From: Catellatospora sp. TT07R-123
GTDB lineage: Bacteria; Actinomycetota; Actinomycetes; Mycobacteriales; Micromonosporaceae
Reading direction: 5' to 3'
DNA: 64,000 nt
Assembly: GCF_018327705.1 (NCBI RefSeq)
Contig: NZ_BNEM01000002.1
Span: forward strand, 186,001 to 250,000
Part shown: piece after piece, positions 8,957-19,503 of the stretch
Layout of the letters: each line of letters begins with the position of its first letter
How positions within the stretch are numbered: position 1 is the first letter of the stretch
Position numbers and translations under genes: made by a program
Notes under the pieces: model-generated
The model's database searches: none
What the model was told of the DNA's origin: nothing
What the model saw: the letters and a program-made list of their open reading frames with translations, nothing else

Positions 8957-11900
8957 TCAGCGGGGCAGGGCGGCCAGGGCGGCGGTGAGGTCCCGCACGG
9001 CCTGGCGCCACGCGGCCAGGGCGCGGCGGCGGGGGTCGGCGTCGTACGCGGCCTGGAGCGGGACCAGGTCGTCGGTGGCCTCCCGGAGGCGTTCGCGGGC
9101 CGCGGCGACGAGGCGTTCGGCCTGGTCGAGCGCGTCCCACGCGGGCCGTAGCGCGGGGTCGACCACCGCGTCGGCCAGTGCACGCGCCTGGGCGGCGAGC
9201 TGGTCGGCCGCCTGGCGGAGCTGCCGGACGGCGCGGTTGCGCGCCTGGACCTCGGACGGCTGCTGGCCCAGCATCTGGTCGGGCAGGCCGTGGAGTTCGG
9301 TGGTGAGTTCCGCCAGGCGGGCTTGCAGATCGGTGGCGGCGGTGTCGAATGCGTCGAGCGCGTCGGTGAGCGCGGTCGAGTCCGGTGCGAACGGGGCGGC
9401 GACGGCGGTGTCGAGCCGCTGCCGGGCGTCGTCCCAGGCGGTGAGCGCGGCGGCGACCTGGTCGGCGGCCTGGTGCAGGCCGGGTGCGCCGTTGTCGGGC
9501 CGGGCGGGGGCGGTGCCGGGGCTGGCGGTGTCGTAGGCGTCTATGAGGGTGCGTACGTCGCCGAGCCCGGTGTCCAGGCCGGTGCGGGCGATGTCGTGGC
9601 CGGGGATGGCCGCGGCGTGCGCGGCGGTGTGGCCGGTCCAGGTGTTGCGGGCCGGTGCGGCGGCCAGGTCCCGCTGGGCGTGCACGTCGCGCAGGTCCTG
9701 AACGGTCTGCTGCTGCCCGTCGCGGGCGATGGCGGTGGCGGCGTAGGCGTCCAGGGCCGGCTGGTCGGCGTGCCGGGCCAGGGCCTGGTGGGCGGTGGCC
9801 AGCCTGTTCGCGTCGGTGGCGCGGAGCGCGGCCAGGGCCGTCTGCGCGGCGGTGTGCGCGCGGGTTAGGTCCTGGTCGGCCTGGGTCAGGGCGGTCCGGC
9901 GGGTGCCGAGGTCGGTGTGGGCCTGGGCCATGGCGCGGGCGTCGTCGCGGGTCGCGGTGGCGGCGGTGATCGCGTCGTTGGCGCGGGCGATGGGGGCGAC
10001 CCCGGCGGCGTTGGTGAGCGCGTCGAGTTCGGCCTGCGCGGCCAGCTGGTGCTGCTGGAGGACGGCCTGGTGGGCGGCGACGGCGGTCTGGTGGGCGGCC
10101 AGCGCCTGCTCGTGTGCCTGCGCCTGGTCGCGCAGGTCGGCCAGGTCGTCGACGCGGGCTTGGGCGGTGTCGCGCAGGGCGCGCAGGTCGTGGTTGGCTG
10201 GCCGGTCCGGGTCCAGGCGCAGTGCGGTGTCGTGTACCGCCTGGAGCAGTGCGGTGTCGGCGGGGTCGGCGGCCAGGGCCGCCGTGGCGGCGTCGAAGGC
10301 GCGGCGGCGGGCGCGCAGCTCGGTGTCGTAGGCGGTGATCGCGGTGGTGGCGGCCTGCTGCGGGTCGGGGCGGCCGCCGGGCGGGTTCAGCCACGCGGCG
10401 GCCTGCGCGTCGGCGGCCGTGGCCGCGGTGGCGAGGCCGCGCGGGGTCTGCCCGCTGGGCAGGGCGGCGTCGAGCTGGTCGGCGGTGAGGTTGCGGGCCT
10501 GGGTCTGGCCGGTGGCGGCGTAGACGGCGGCGGGCTGGATCGCGGGGGTGCCCTGCGGCGGGTGGGGGTGGCCGACCATCGCGTGGCGGGCCAGGGCGGG
10601 GTCGAGGTGGGCGAGCACGTGCGCGGCGGCGGCGTGCAGGGCCGGGGTGTCGGCGTCGATGCGTACCAGCGGCCCGGCGGGCAGGGGCGGGGCGTCGTGG
10701 GCGGCGCGTACCGCGGCGGCGGTGGGGGCGTTCGCGGGGCGGATCCACAGCCCGGAGGCGGTGACCTCGACGACGGTGTTCGGGTACGCGGGCGGCAGGG
10801 TGTAGACGCCGGGCTGTAGCGGGTCGGCGGTGAGGCCGTGGCCGGGCGCGGTCCAGCCCGCGAGGTCCCGGATGGCGTCGGCGGGCACGGTGAGCTGGGC
10901 CGGGCCGCCGGGTACCGGCGTGTGCCGGACCTGCTCGGCGATGGCGTGCCAGCCGGGGTCGCGGGCCGGGTCGGCGCCCGGCGGGATGAGCACGGGGGCG
11001 TTGGCCCCGGCGCGGGTGCCGTTGAGGCCGTCGACGGGCAGGCCGGTGGCGGTGGCGAGCGCGGCGGCCTGCGCGTGGGTGTGGCCGGGCGCGTACAGGG
11101 CCGGGGGCCGGTTGGCGGCGGTCAGGGCGTTGGTGAAGACGCCGACCTCGGCGGCGGTGACGCCGGGGTCGACGACCAGCCGCGCGGTGGAGTCCGACGG
11201 CAGGTCGGTGATGTCGCCCTGGGCCGCTCCGGGGCCGGGCGCCAGGTGCAGCAGGCCGCCGCGCACCTCCAGGTGGGTGGTCGGGGCGACGGTGACGGCG
11301 GACAGGTCGACGGGGTCGCCGAAGCGCTCCCGCCAGCCGAACAGGCCGATGGCGCGTACGTCCCCGGCCCACAGGCGCAGCTGGGCGCCCCAGTCGACGA
11401 TCACGGAGGTGGCGTGGACGGGCAGCTGCCCTTCGACGAGGGCGGCGGTGTTCGCGGCGTCGTCGGGTTCGACGTAGAGGGCCAGGCCTACGCCGTACAC
11501 CCCCGACCAGCCCTTCTGCTTGATCTTCGTGCCGCCGCTGGTGCCCGACCCGCTGGCGCCGGCGTCGCGGCCGCCGCTGCCGAGCCCGGACTCGCCCTGC
11601 AGCTCGTGCGGCGCCCAGTCCAGGGCGCCGCGCGGCGTGCCGACCGGCGGCTGGCTGCCCAGGATCGGGCCGGTACGCAGCCCCGTACTGACGTCCACCC
11701 CGGAACCGGACTGCTCGCGGCTGCTGGAGCCGACCTCCTTCTGCGCCTCCTGCTCGACGGTGAGGCTGTTGGACTGCAGCAGCGGCATGCCGTGCAGGCG
11801 GGCGGTGACCTTGAACCCGCCCAGCCGGATGACCAGGCCGGAGTCGTCGAACAGGTCGCCGGAGCGGAAGCCGTCGTCGAGCATGGTGCGGACCCGGGCC

Positions 11901-14900
11901 AGGGTGGTGCCGCCGCCGGTGATCCGGTTCAGGACCAGGTCGGTGACGTAGTCGCGCAGGACCCGGGGCACGGTGCCGCCGGGCGGGGTGAACGCGTTGT
12001 CGATCGCGGTCCGCAGCGCGGCCCCGGCGATCGCGCCCTCCAGCGAGTACTCGGTGCGCGGCGGCAGGCTCCAGGACGTGCCCGGGGCCGGGGTGTGCCG
12101 GGCGGGCGGCAGCGGCGCGGTGCCATGGTGGGGGTCGCCCAGGTTGGCCATCTTCGTGTCCAGACCGGGCGGGCGGTTGATCGAGGTGTTCGGGACGGCC
12201 AGCGTGACCGCGCCGGTCTCCGGGACGGCGGCCCCGGTCCACTCGCGGCGCCGGAAGTATTCGAAGAAGTGGGTGCCGATGCCGACGAACGCGGTGGCCG
12301 TGCCCCACTTGGTGGAGACGCGCTGGCGGGTGACGGTGACGGTGTACGTGTGGTCGACGTCGAAGCCGGTGAGCGGCCCGGACTTCTCCACGTACCCGGA
12401 GGTGGTCGCGGAGTCGGACTGCTGGTGGGCACGGTTGCCGACCTTCGTGACCGCCCCGGTCAGGCCTGCGGGCATCGACTGGAGTCCGACGGAGTCGCCG
12501 GTGCCGGTGGTCAGGCGGCTGCCGCCGCCGTAGACGGTGGGGTTGCTGACGCCGAAGACGCGCTGCTTGAACTCCTGCCATTTGGTGCCGATGCCGGCGG
12601 AGGTGAACAGCGAGGCCCGGACCTGCGGCGGCACGGGCTGGGCGGACGCGGTGTGGTTGCCGGCCACGGCGGTCACGGTGACCTTGACCTCGTCGCGGAA
12701 CAGGATGCCGGGCTCGGTGAAGGTGTCGTAGACGCCGCCGTCGTACAGGCCGTCGATGTCGGGCTTGAGCTTGGTGAGGGTGAGCAGGCTCGCGGCGGTA
12801 TCGGCGGCGCGGTCGCGGATGCGCCGCGGCATCGTGTCCGGCAGCGAGTCGAGCAGGCGCCGGCGCAGCGACGTCGGGGCGGGCTGGCCCGGCGTCGGCG
12901 CGGGGACCGCGTCGGGGTCGACCGCGCTGCGGACCAGGCCCAGGCCCAGCATGCGGCGCAGGAACGGCGGGACGCGTGGCGGCCCCGCCGGGGCGGGCGC
13001 GGGGGCGGGCGCCGGGGGCAGGCCGGCCAGCTGGTTCGCCTCGGCGCTGGTCACCAGGAACAGGACCGAGTCGGGTGCGGTCACGCGCACCGACACGTCC
13101 GCGTTGCCAGGCGCCACGGTGAGGCCGGGCGTGGACACCGACCCGGTGAACGTGATGATCAGGTCGCCGATCATCGCGGTGGCGGGTTCGTTCTCGCTCA
13201 CCTCGCGGCGGGCCACGGTGTGGGTGTTCTCGGCCTCGTCGCGGCGGCCCTCCCGCTTGCCGAACCCGGCCTGCGGGGTGACGGCGAGCCGGTTGACCCC
13301 GCGCGGGTCCGTGGGGTGGTTCGGGACGACCTCGTTGTTGAAGTTGGCGGAGACGGCCGCGTCCCAGCCGTGCTCGGTCCGCAGCCCGGACTCGGTCCTG
13401 TCGGTGACCTCGGCCGAGTCGTAGATGCTGTACCCGGTGGTCGCCTCCAGTGCCCGCCGCGGGTTGGCCAGCTGCACCGTCATGGTCAGGTCGCCGACCA
13501 CGTCGGTGAACGTGCCGCCGCGCATGACCTCGGCCGGGCCGCCGCCGTTGAGGTAGACGTCGATCGCGGCGCGGACCGCGTCCGGGGTGATCCGGTTGCG
13601 GATGGCCGCCTCGGCGGGCGAGCCGGGCTCGGTCAGTGCGGTGGAGTGATACCGGTAGGTGTGTCCGCTGGTCGACTGGATCTGGTCGGTGCGGCGCCAG
13701 GTGGTCCAGAAGTGCCCGATGCCGCCGCGGCGGGGCGCGGTCGGGTTGGGCAGGGCCGGGCCGCCGGGCGGCTGCCGTACGCGTTCGAAGTTCGCGCCCA
13801 GCGCGATGTCGGCGGCGGTGAACAGGGCGTCGCCGGTGATGTGGGAGTCGAGGAACTGGTGCGGGCCGCTGATCACCACCGGCGGCGGCGGGGGCGTGGC
13901 CGTGTCCACCAGCTCGATCGTCGGCGGCGCCGAGGCGTGGCCGGGCGGCGGCGGGGTCAGCACGGCGCCGTGGTCGGTGTCGAACTCGGGCAGCCCGGCC
14001 CGGAAGCCGCCGGGCACGACCAGCACCGGGATCGTGTTGACCTCGTGCCTGCGGCCGTCGACGGGGTTGAGCGGGGTGTTGACGGTGCGCGGCCGCTCGG
14101 CCCACTCGGCGCGCACCCGGAAGCGGATGTCGGCGGAGTGGTCGTGCAGGGTGCGGTCCACCTTGGTCAGGTGGCCGACGGCCGGGGCGGTGCCGCCGGT
14201 CAGCGAGCGCTGGCGCCGCCACGACCAGATCACGCCGGCGCGCAGGAAGAACGCCCGCAGCTTGGTCCGCGCGGTGGCCGGGCGGCCGGTGCTCATGCCC
14301 AGTTGTGCCTGGCCGCCGGCGCGGGCGCCCAGGGTGACGCTGCGCCCGTCGGACTGCCCCTGCCCGACCCGGGTCGTCTCCTCGATCTGGGTGCCGCCGA
14401 TGATGTCGTTGCTCGGCGCCATCGGGCTGGTGAGCTCGGCGCTGATGATGATCGAGACGTACGGCGAGGCGGTGCGCGTGTCGCGGCCGACCGACGGGGG
14501 CCGTTCCAGCGACACCCGGATGCCGGATTCCAGCAGGGTGCGCCAGTTGCCGCGCAGCGACGACTGGGTGACCGCCTTCTGCAGGGCGTGCAGGTTGCGC
14601 AGCCGCAGCCGGTCGGGGACGGTGCCGTCGCGGGGCAGCAGGTCGGGGTCGACGGCGTTGACCGCGGCCAGGACCCGGTCCCACAGCTTCTGCCCGTTCG
14701 GGGCGGTGGTGCGGACCTCGCGTACGTCGGGCAGGGCCAGCGGCTGCCACCACTGCGTGCTCGGCGGCAGCATCACCTTCGGCGCGGTGCCCGGCGCCGG
14801 GGGCGGCGCGGGGGTGGGCGCGGGGGCGCCGGGGTAGCCCAGCCGGTGCGCGTCCAATGGGGTGACCCACAGGTACACGTACGCCGGACCGGTCCCGATC

Positions 14901-17900
14901 TGGCGCGGGGCCGACGCGGTGGCGCCGATGTGGTCGGTCGCGAGGACGGTCAGCGGCACCCGGTAGAGCAGCATGTCCCCGGTGACCTTGCTCTTGGCCT
15001 CGGTCTGGGTGCTGAAGTCGGTCGAGGAGCTGCTGCCGGAGCCGCGTTCGACGGAGCCGACCAGCGAGGCGCCGAAGGTACCGAATTCGAGGCTGTCGGG
15101 TCCGTTGTCGCCGAACGACAGCGCGGTGCCGAAGCTGCCCTGCAGCCGCAGCACGGTGTCCTGGGTTTTCGTGCTGCCGCCGGAGGCGCCGGAGCGGATC
15201 GCGGACTCGGCCCGGCCCGGCAGGGTCACCATCGGCCCGACCAGGGTCGGCGTGCCGACGGTCGCGGTGAGGGTGGTGTAGCCGCGCTGGGTGGAGCGGT
15301 CCTGCCACCAGTGGGCGTCGGGGTCGCCCGCCCGCTTCGACGTGATCTTGTCGGTGGACAGGCCGTTGTTGACCAGCGCCTGCCGGTTCATCCCCAGGGA
15401 CGTCGCGTCGGCCAGATCCGCCAGCGTGTCGCGGTGGTCGCTGCCGGGCTTGCGGAACCCCGGCGGCACCTGCGCGTGCCCGACCAGGGTGTCGAACAGG
15501 TCCGCGGGCACCGACGCGGTCTCCAGGACCGCGTTCGGCGGCAGCCGGTAGGCCTGCGCCGGTGGCGGGGGCGCGACGGGGACGGGCGCGTTGGCCAGCG
15601 CGTTCGGCGCCGAGAACGTCACCTCCAGCAGGCCCGGGATCACCATGGTCGCGGCGGGCGCGCCGCGGCGGGTCACGGTCACGGTCAGGTCGGACGTCGT
15701 GCGGTACGCCTGCGACTGCGCGGCCTGGGCCCCCGCCGAGGGCAGCGTGATCTCCTCGTTGGTGCGCAGCCGGGTGGTGGCGCTGGTCGTGTGGCTGGTG
15801 CTGGTGCTGCCCTGCACCGCGACCGAGCCGACCGGGGTGGCCGTCACGCCGGGGGTGGCGGTGTCGAACCCGCCCAGCGCGGAGTAGCCCAGGGCCAGGG
15901 CGCCGCCGCCGGAGCTGGTCTCGCTCTGGACCGTCTCGGTCGCGACCCGCTGCGGCGTACGCCGGTCGGGGCTGGTGCCCGACGACACCTCGGCGGACGA
16001 CGCGTCGCCGCCGATCAGCTGCGCCACCCGGCTCTGCGCCCCGGCCCGGCCGTTCAGGCGCAGCTCGACGGCGTTGGCGCCCTCCCCCAGCGTGATCCGC
16101 AGGCCCGAGCCGGTGAACAGCGACGCGGCCCGCGTCAGCAGGACGTCGTCGGTGAGCTGCGCGTTCACGGCGGTGGTGAGGTCGGCCTGGTTCCAGCCGC
16201 CCGGCAGGGGGCCGCCCCCGGCCGGGGTCAGCAGTGCGACCAGGTCGGTGACGACGCGGGCGCGCAGCGCGTCGGCGTTGGGCACGCCCTGCCCCGAGGT
16301 CACCGACAGCACCGGCACGCTCTGCCCGCCCGGTTCGCGCAGCATGACCGGGGTCTGCTGCGCCGCGCCGAACGGCCCGAACTGCGGCGCCCACCGGTGC
16401 CAGGCCGTCGGCATGAGGTCGGCGTCCCGGTGCGGGCCCGGGTCGGACCCGGTCGGCGGCGGGGGTACGCCCGGAGCCGGCTCGTCGAGCACCGTCATGT
16501 CCCCGTCCGGGACCGAGCTGTCGTCCAGCGACGAGCCCAGCTCCTCGGTGCGGAACCCGCCCGACCCGTCGGGGACGTGCCGCACGAACCGCCCGTCCGG
16601 CAGGCCGTCGGGTCCGAACACGGGGCGCATCCGGCCCGAGGAGTCCACGGACGCGGCGATCGCCCGCGACCAGGGCGGCGCCCCCGGACCGACCGCCGTC
16701 CACACGGGGGTGGTGGCGCCGACGACCGGCCGGTCCAGCGCGACCGCCAGCGGCCCGGCCAGCGCCCCGGCGGTGGCGGCGGTGTTGCAGCTGATCAGCT
16801 CGACCGTGCCGCGCAGCGTGCCCGGCGGCAGCGCCGCCAGCACCTGCGCGAACTGCTGCGGGGTGAGCATCGTGTCGCCGACCTGCACCAGCCCGCCGTG
16901 CGCGTGCGCGAGCACCCGGGTGGAGTCCCTGCCCGGCCGCACCCACCGGGCCGCGGCGGTGTCGGCCACGGGGTCGGTGCCCGGGAACAGGACCTTGCCG
17001 TCCTCGATCACGGCCAGCGCCGCGAGCTGCGCGACGGTCTGCGGGGGCAGGGTGCCGGGCGCGGGCGTGGTGACGGCCGGGGCCGTCGGCGCGGCCGGGG
17101 CCTGCGGCTGGGTCGCGACGTGCTCGCCGCGCAGCGGCACGTGGATGACGGAGGTGTCGGCGGTGGCGAAGTAGACGCCGAACAGGTCCGATCGCACCAG
17201 GGTGGTGTCGGCGGTGCCGGTGGGCCGGGTGGCCGGGGGCAGGTCGGTCAGTCTGCCATCGGTGGTGACCAGCAGGTTCGCGCCGGGGTGGGCGAATCCG
17301 CCGGGCACGGCGTGCCAGCCGGTGACGGGCACAGGCTGGCCGCGTACCGGCAGTGTCCGCTGCGGGTCGGCGGGGCGCTGCGGCGCGGGCGGTCGGACGG
17401 GGCTGGTATCGGCGGTGCCGTTCGCCGGGACGGTGGGGGTGTTCGGCGGTTGCGGGCCCGGCTTGGCGCCGCCGAGGCTCGTGGCGTTGGCCGCGAGCGT
17501 GTTCGCGGGCACCGGCTCGGCGCGCCCGGGTGCGGTGATCGCGGCCTGGCTCTCGACGACCGGCGAGCTGGACGGCGTGGTGTCGACCTGGCCGGAGCGC
17601 ACGGGCGGCGGTGGCGCTTTGCGGTCCGCGTCGCTCCTGGCCGGACTCGGCTGCGACGTTGTCGGCAAGGTGGGCGGGCGCGGTGTGACGATGCTGGTCG
17701 GTGTGACGGTGCTGGTCGCCGACACCACGGTGGTGACCGGGCTGGCCGGTGTCGGTGTCGGTGTCGGTGTGAGCGTCGTGGACGAGCTGTTCGTCACGGT
17801 CGGCGTGGAGGCGGGCTGGGCGGCGGTCGTGTTCGGACCGGACGGGGTGACCGCCGCGGACTGGGCGGCACTGTTGCTGCTCGCCGGGGTGCGGGCGCTG

Positions 17901-19498
17901 CCCACGTCGGTGGCCGTGGCGGTCGCGGTGGAGGTGGTGGTCGGCGCCGGGGCGGGCGCGGAGACGTCGCCGGACTTGACGGTGGTGGCGGCCGCCGAAG
18001 CCGAGCTGCTGGTGGACGTGCTCGTGCTGGCAGAGGTACTCGTGCTGGTGGCAGAGGCACTCGTGCCGGTGGTCGAGGTGCTGGTGGTCGAGGTGCTGGT
18101 GCCGGTCGTCCCGGTCTGGGACGGCGTCGCGCTTCCGGTCGCGGGGGCCGGGCTCGGCTGCTGCACGCCGGTGCCGGTCGGTGTGGTGGTCGCGGTGGCC
18201 GACGGGGTCAGGACGGCGCCGCTGGGGACGGGCGTGCCCGGTGGCAGCTCGGTGAACCGGTGCGCGTCGGCTCCGGCGGGCGCCGGGGTGAACGTACCGG
18301 ACAGCTGGAAGTCGCCGGTGAAGGTGCCGTCGCCGGTGAACCGGCCGGTGACGACGCCGATGTCGGTCGTGCCGAGCACGATTCGGTTGGCGATGCCGTC
18401 GAAGGTGCCGGTGAACGTGCCCGATCCGGTGAACGTGCCGGAGCTGGTGCTGCCGCCCTGCGGGGTGAACGAGCCGGTCGAGGTGATGTCGCCGACGAAC
18501 GTGGTCGGGTTCGGGAAGTAGCCGGTGAAGGTGGTCTCGCCGGTGAGCACGGCCGGGCCGGTGAACCGGTCCGGGCCGGGGTCGAGGTTGAAGTCGCCGC
18601 CGTTCAGGCCCGGGATGTTCAGGTCGCCGATGTCGAGGCCACTGCCGCCCTTGGCGAACGCGCCCCGCGTACGGCCGCCGAGCCAGTCGAACGCCCCCTC
18701 GACGGCCCCGGCCGACGCCGCCCAGAAGGCGGGCGCGGTGAACTTGCCGGTGAAGATGAGGTCGGCCAGCGCCTCGGTGCTCCACTCGTGCAGGCCGCCG
18801 GTGACCATCTGGCCGAACAGCGACTCCATCACCTTCTTGCCGAACAGCTTGGTGCCCGCGCCGTGCAGGACCGGGCCGAGCACGCCGCCGATCGCGCCGG
18901 ACAGGGCGGCGCCGCCGGTGCGGCGGGTGTCCCACTCGTGGCGGTTGCCCTCGGCGAACTGCACCAGCTGGATCGTGACGTCGAGGCCGACCTGCAGGAC
19001 CAGTCCGAAGACGATCGAGGAGACCAGGCGCCGGAACAGCGTCTGGCCCATGTACCGGGCGAACGCCATCAGCGCGGAGATCATGCCGGACGCGGCCGGG
19101 GCCGTGGCCGGGAACCACAGCATCGGGATGAGCCACAGGATCTGCACGGCCAGGATCACCAGCTGCCCGATGATGGAGTACTTGGTGTACTCCACGCTCA
19201 GCGCGGTGTTCTCCGAGTGCTTGCCGAGCTTGGTCGCCGCGTCGGTGATCTTCGTGATACCGCCGGAGCTGACCAGCTCGTCGAGCTTGCCGCGGACGGC
19301 GGTGGCGGCGTCGCCCTCCCAGCCGGCGGTGCCGTTGGAGATCAGGGCGAGCTCGTCCTCGATGTCGGCCAGCGCGGTGGCGAACGTGTACCACTCGACC
19401 GCCAGTTCCCGCAGCAGGTCCTCGTCCGCCTGCGGCCACGACTCCCCGATGACGACCAGGAACAGCTTGCGGGCCCAGTCGGGCACCTCCATGCCCAC
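8957..19498 (-). CDS. Giant T7SS-associated protein: CpnT-like WXG100 N terminus, single-Cys caspase-like domain, coiled-coil tail
   Basis: The product has 3513 residues. Residues 1-110 match the WXG100-like N-terminal domain of CpnT-type proteins (EVPDWARKLFLVVIGESWPQADED, GWEGDAA); a hydrophobic stretch follows at about 107-180. Residues about 313-404 are FTG-type repeats (TFTGSGTFTGTFDG) that look like a beta-solenoid. Residues about 405-720 are Thr/Ser/Pro-rich. At about 860-910, LAHAHGGL (His865, His867) and ELISCNT (Cys904) have the His-Gly/Cys order of caspase-like clan CD peptidases. Cys904 is the only cysteine I find in the protein, as in lonely-Cys proteins. Residues about 1010-2700 are beta-rich Thr/Gly segments; the last 430 are Ala-rich coiled coil. 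The start is GTG 19498, with ATG 19492 as alternative, 5 bp from the upstream WXG100 gene. No recognised toxin domain ends it. Confidence 0.8.
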   Translation of the reverse strand: MGMEVPDWARKLFLVVIGESWPQADEDLLRELAVEWYTFATALADIEDELALISNGTAGWEGDAATAVRGKLDELVSSGGITKITDAATKLGKHSENTALSVEYTKYSIIGQLVILAVQILWLIPMLWFPATAPAASGMISALMAFARYMGQTLFRRLVSSIVFGLVLQVGLDVTIQLVQFAEGNRHEWDTRRTGGAALSGAIGGVLGPVLHGAGTKLFGKKVMESLFGQMVTGGLHEWSTEALADLIFTGKFTAPAFWAASAGAVEGAFDWLGGRTRGAFAKGGSGLDIGDLNIPGLNGGDFNLDPGPDRFTGPAVLTGETTFTGYFPNPTTFVGDITSTGSFTPQGGSTSSGTFTGSGTFTGTFDGIANRIVLGTTDIGVVTGRFTGDGTFTGDFQLSGTFTPAPAGADAHRFTELPPGTPVPSGAVLTPSATATTTPTGTGVQQPSPAPATGSATPSQTGTTGTSTSTTSTSTTGTSASATSTSTSASTSTSTSSSASAAATTVKSGDVSAPAPAPTTTSTATATATDVGSARTPASSNSAAQSAAVTPSGPNTTAAQPASTPTVTNSSSTTLTPTPTPTPASPVTTVVSATSTVTPTSIVTPRPPTLPTTSQPSPARSDADRKAPPPPVRSGQVDTTPSSSPVVESQAAITAPGRAEPVPANTLAANATSLGGAKPGPQPPNTPTVPANGTADTSPVRPPAPQRPADPQRTLPVRGQPVPVTGWHAVPGGFAHPGANLLVTTDGRLTDLPPATRPTGTADTTLVRSDLFGVYFATADTSVIHVPLRGEHVATQPQAPAAPTAPAVTTPAPGTLPPQTVAQLAALAVIEDGKVLFPGTDPVADTAAARWVRPGRDSTRVLAHAHGGLVQVGDTMLTPQQFAQVLAALPPGTLRGTVELISCNTAATAGALAGPLAVALDRPVVGATTPVWTAVGPGAPPWSRAIAASVDSSGRMRPVFGPDGLPDGRFVRHVPDGSGGFRTEELGSSLDDSSVPDGDMTVLDEPAPGVPPPPTGSDPGPHRDADLMPTAWHRWAPQFGPFGAAQQTPVMLREPGGQSVPVLSVTSGQGVPNADALRARVVTDLVALLTPAGGGPLPGGWNQADLTTAVNAQLTDDVLLTRAASLFTGSGLRITLGEGANAVELRLNGRAGAQSRVAQLIGGDASSAEVSSGTSPDRRTPQRVATETVQSETSSGGGALALGYSALGGFDTATPGVTATPVGSVAVQGSTSTSHTTSATTRLRTNEEITLPSAGAQAAQSQAYRTTSDLTVTVTRRGAPAATMVIPGLLEVTFSAPNALANAPVPVAPPPPAQAYRLPPNAVLETASVPADLFDTLVGHAQVPPGFRKPGSDHRDTLADLADATSLGMNRQALVNNGLSTDKITSKRAGDPDAHWWQDRSTQRGYTTLTATVGTPTLVGPMVTLPGRAESAIRSGASGGSTKTQDTVLRLQGSFGTALSFGDNGPDSLEFGTFGASLVGSVERGSGSSSSTDFSTQTEAKSKVTGDMLLYRVPLTVLATDHIGATASAPRQIGTGPAYVYLWVTPLDAHRLGYPGAPAPTPAPPPAPGTAPKVMLPPSTQWWQPLALPDVREVRTTAPNGQKLWDRVLAAVNAVDPDLLPRDGTVPDRLRLRNLHALQKAVTQSSLRGNWRTLLESGIRVSLERPPSVGRDTRTASPYVSIIISAELTSPMAPSNDIIGGTQIEETTRVGQGQSDGRSVTLGARAGGQAQLGMSTGRPATARTKLRAFFLRAGVIWSWRRQRSLTGGTAPAVGHLTKVDRTLHDHSADIRFRVRAEWAERPRTVNTPLNPVDGRRHEVNTIPVLVVPGGFRAGLPEFDTDHGAVLTPPPPGHASAPPTIELVDTATPPPPPVVISGPHQFLDSHITGDALFTAADIALGANFERVRQPPGGPALPNPTAPRRGGIGHFWTTWRRTDQIQSTSGHTYRYHSTALTEPGSPAEAAIRNRITPDAVRAAIDVYLNGGGPAEVMRGGTFTDVVGDLTMTVQLANPRRALEATTGYSIYDSAEVTDRTESGLRTEHGWDAAVSANFNNEVVPNHPTDPRGVNRLAVTPQAGFGKREGRRDEAENTHTVARREVSENEPATAMIGDLIITFTGSVSTPGLTVAPGNADVSVRVTAPDSVLFLVTSAEANQLAGLPPAPAPAPAPAGPPRVPPFLRRMLGLGLVRSAVDPDAVPAPTPGQPAPTSLRRRLLDSLPDTMPRRIRDRAADTAASLLTLTKLKPDIDGLYDGGVYDTFTEPGILFRDEVKVTVTAVAGNHTASAQPVPPQVRASLFTSAGIGTKWQEFKQRVFGVSNPTVYGGGSRLTTGTGDSVGLQSMPAGLTGAVTKVGNRAHQQSDSATTSGYVEKSGPLTGFDVDHTYTVTVTRQRVSTKWGTATAFVGIGTHFFEYFRRREWTGAAVPETGAVTLAVPNTSINRPPGLDTKMANLGDPHHGTAPLPPARHTPAPGTSWSLPPRTEYSLEGAIAGAALRTAIDNAFTPPGGTVPRVLRDYVTDLVLNRITGGGTTLARVRTMLDDGFRSGDLFDDSGLVIRLGGFKVTARLHGMPLLQSNSLTVEQEAQKEVGSSSREQSGSGVDVSTGLRTGPILGSQPPVGTPRGALDWAPHELQGESGLGSGGRDAGASGSGTSGGTKIKQKGWSGVYGVGLALYVEPDDAANTAALVEGQLPVHATSVIVDWGAQLRLWAGDVRAIGLFGWRERFGDPVDLSAVTVAPTTHLEVRGGLLHLAPGPGAAQGDITDLPSDSTARLVVDPGVTAAEVGVFTNALTAANRPPALYAPGHTHAQAAALATATGLPVDGLNGTRAGANAPVLIPPGADPARDPGWHAIAEQVRHTPVPGGPAQLTVPADAIRDLAGWTAPGHGLTADPLQPGVYTLPPAYPNTVVEVTASGLWIRPANAPTAAAVRAAHDAPPLPAGPLVRIDADTPALHAAAAHVLAHLDPALARHAMVGHPHPPQGTPAIQPAAVYAATGQTQARNLTADQLDAALPSGQTPRGLATAATAADAQAAAWLNPPGGRPDPQQAATTAITAYDTELRARRRAFDAATAALAADPADTALLQAVHDTALRLDPDRPANHDLRALRDTAQARVDDLADLRDQAQAHEQALAAHQTAVAAHQAVLQQHQLAAQAELDALTNAAGVAPIARANDAITAATATRDDARAMAQAHTDLGTRRTALTQADQDLTRAHTAAQTALAALRATDANRLATAHQALARHADQPALDAYAATAIARDGQQQTVQDLRDVHAQRDLAAAPARNTWTGHTAAHAAAIPGHDIARTGLDTGLGDVRTLIDAYDTASPGTAPARPDNGAPGLHQAADQVAAALTAWDDARQRLDTAVAAPFAPDSTALTDALDAFDTAATDLQARLAELTTELHGLPDQMLGQQPSEVQARNRAVRQLRQAADQLAAQARALADAVVDPALRPAWDALDQAERLVAAARERLREATDDLVPLQAAYDADPRRRALAAWRQAVRDLTAALAALPR

Positions 19499-19503
19499 CC
19501 GGA

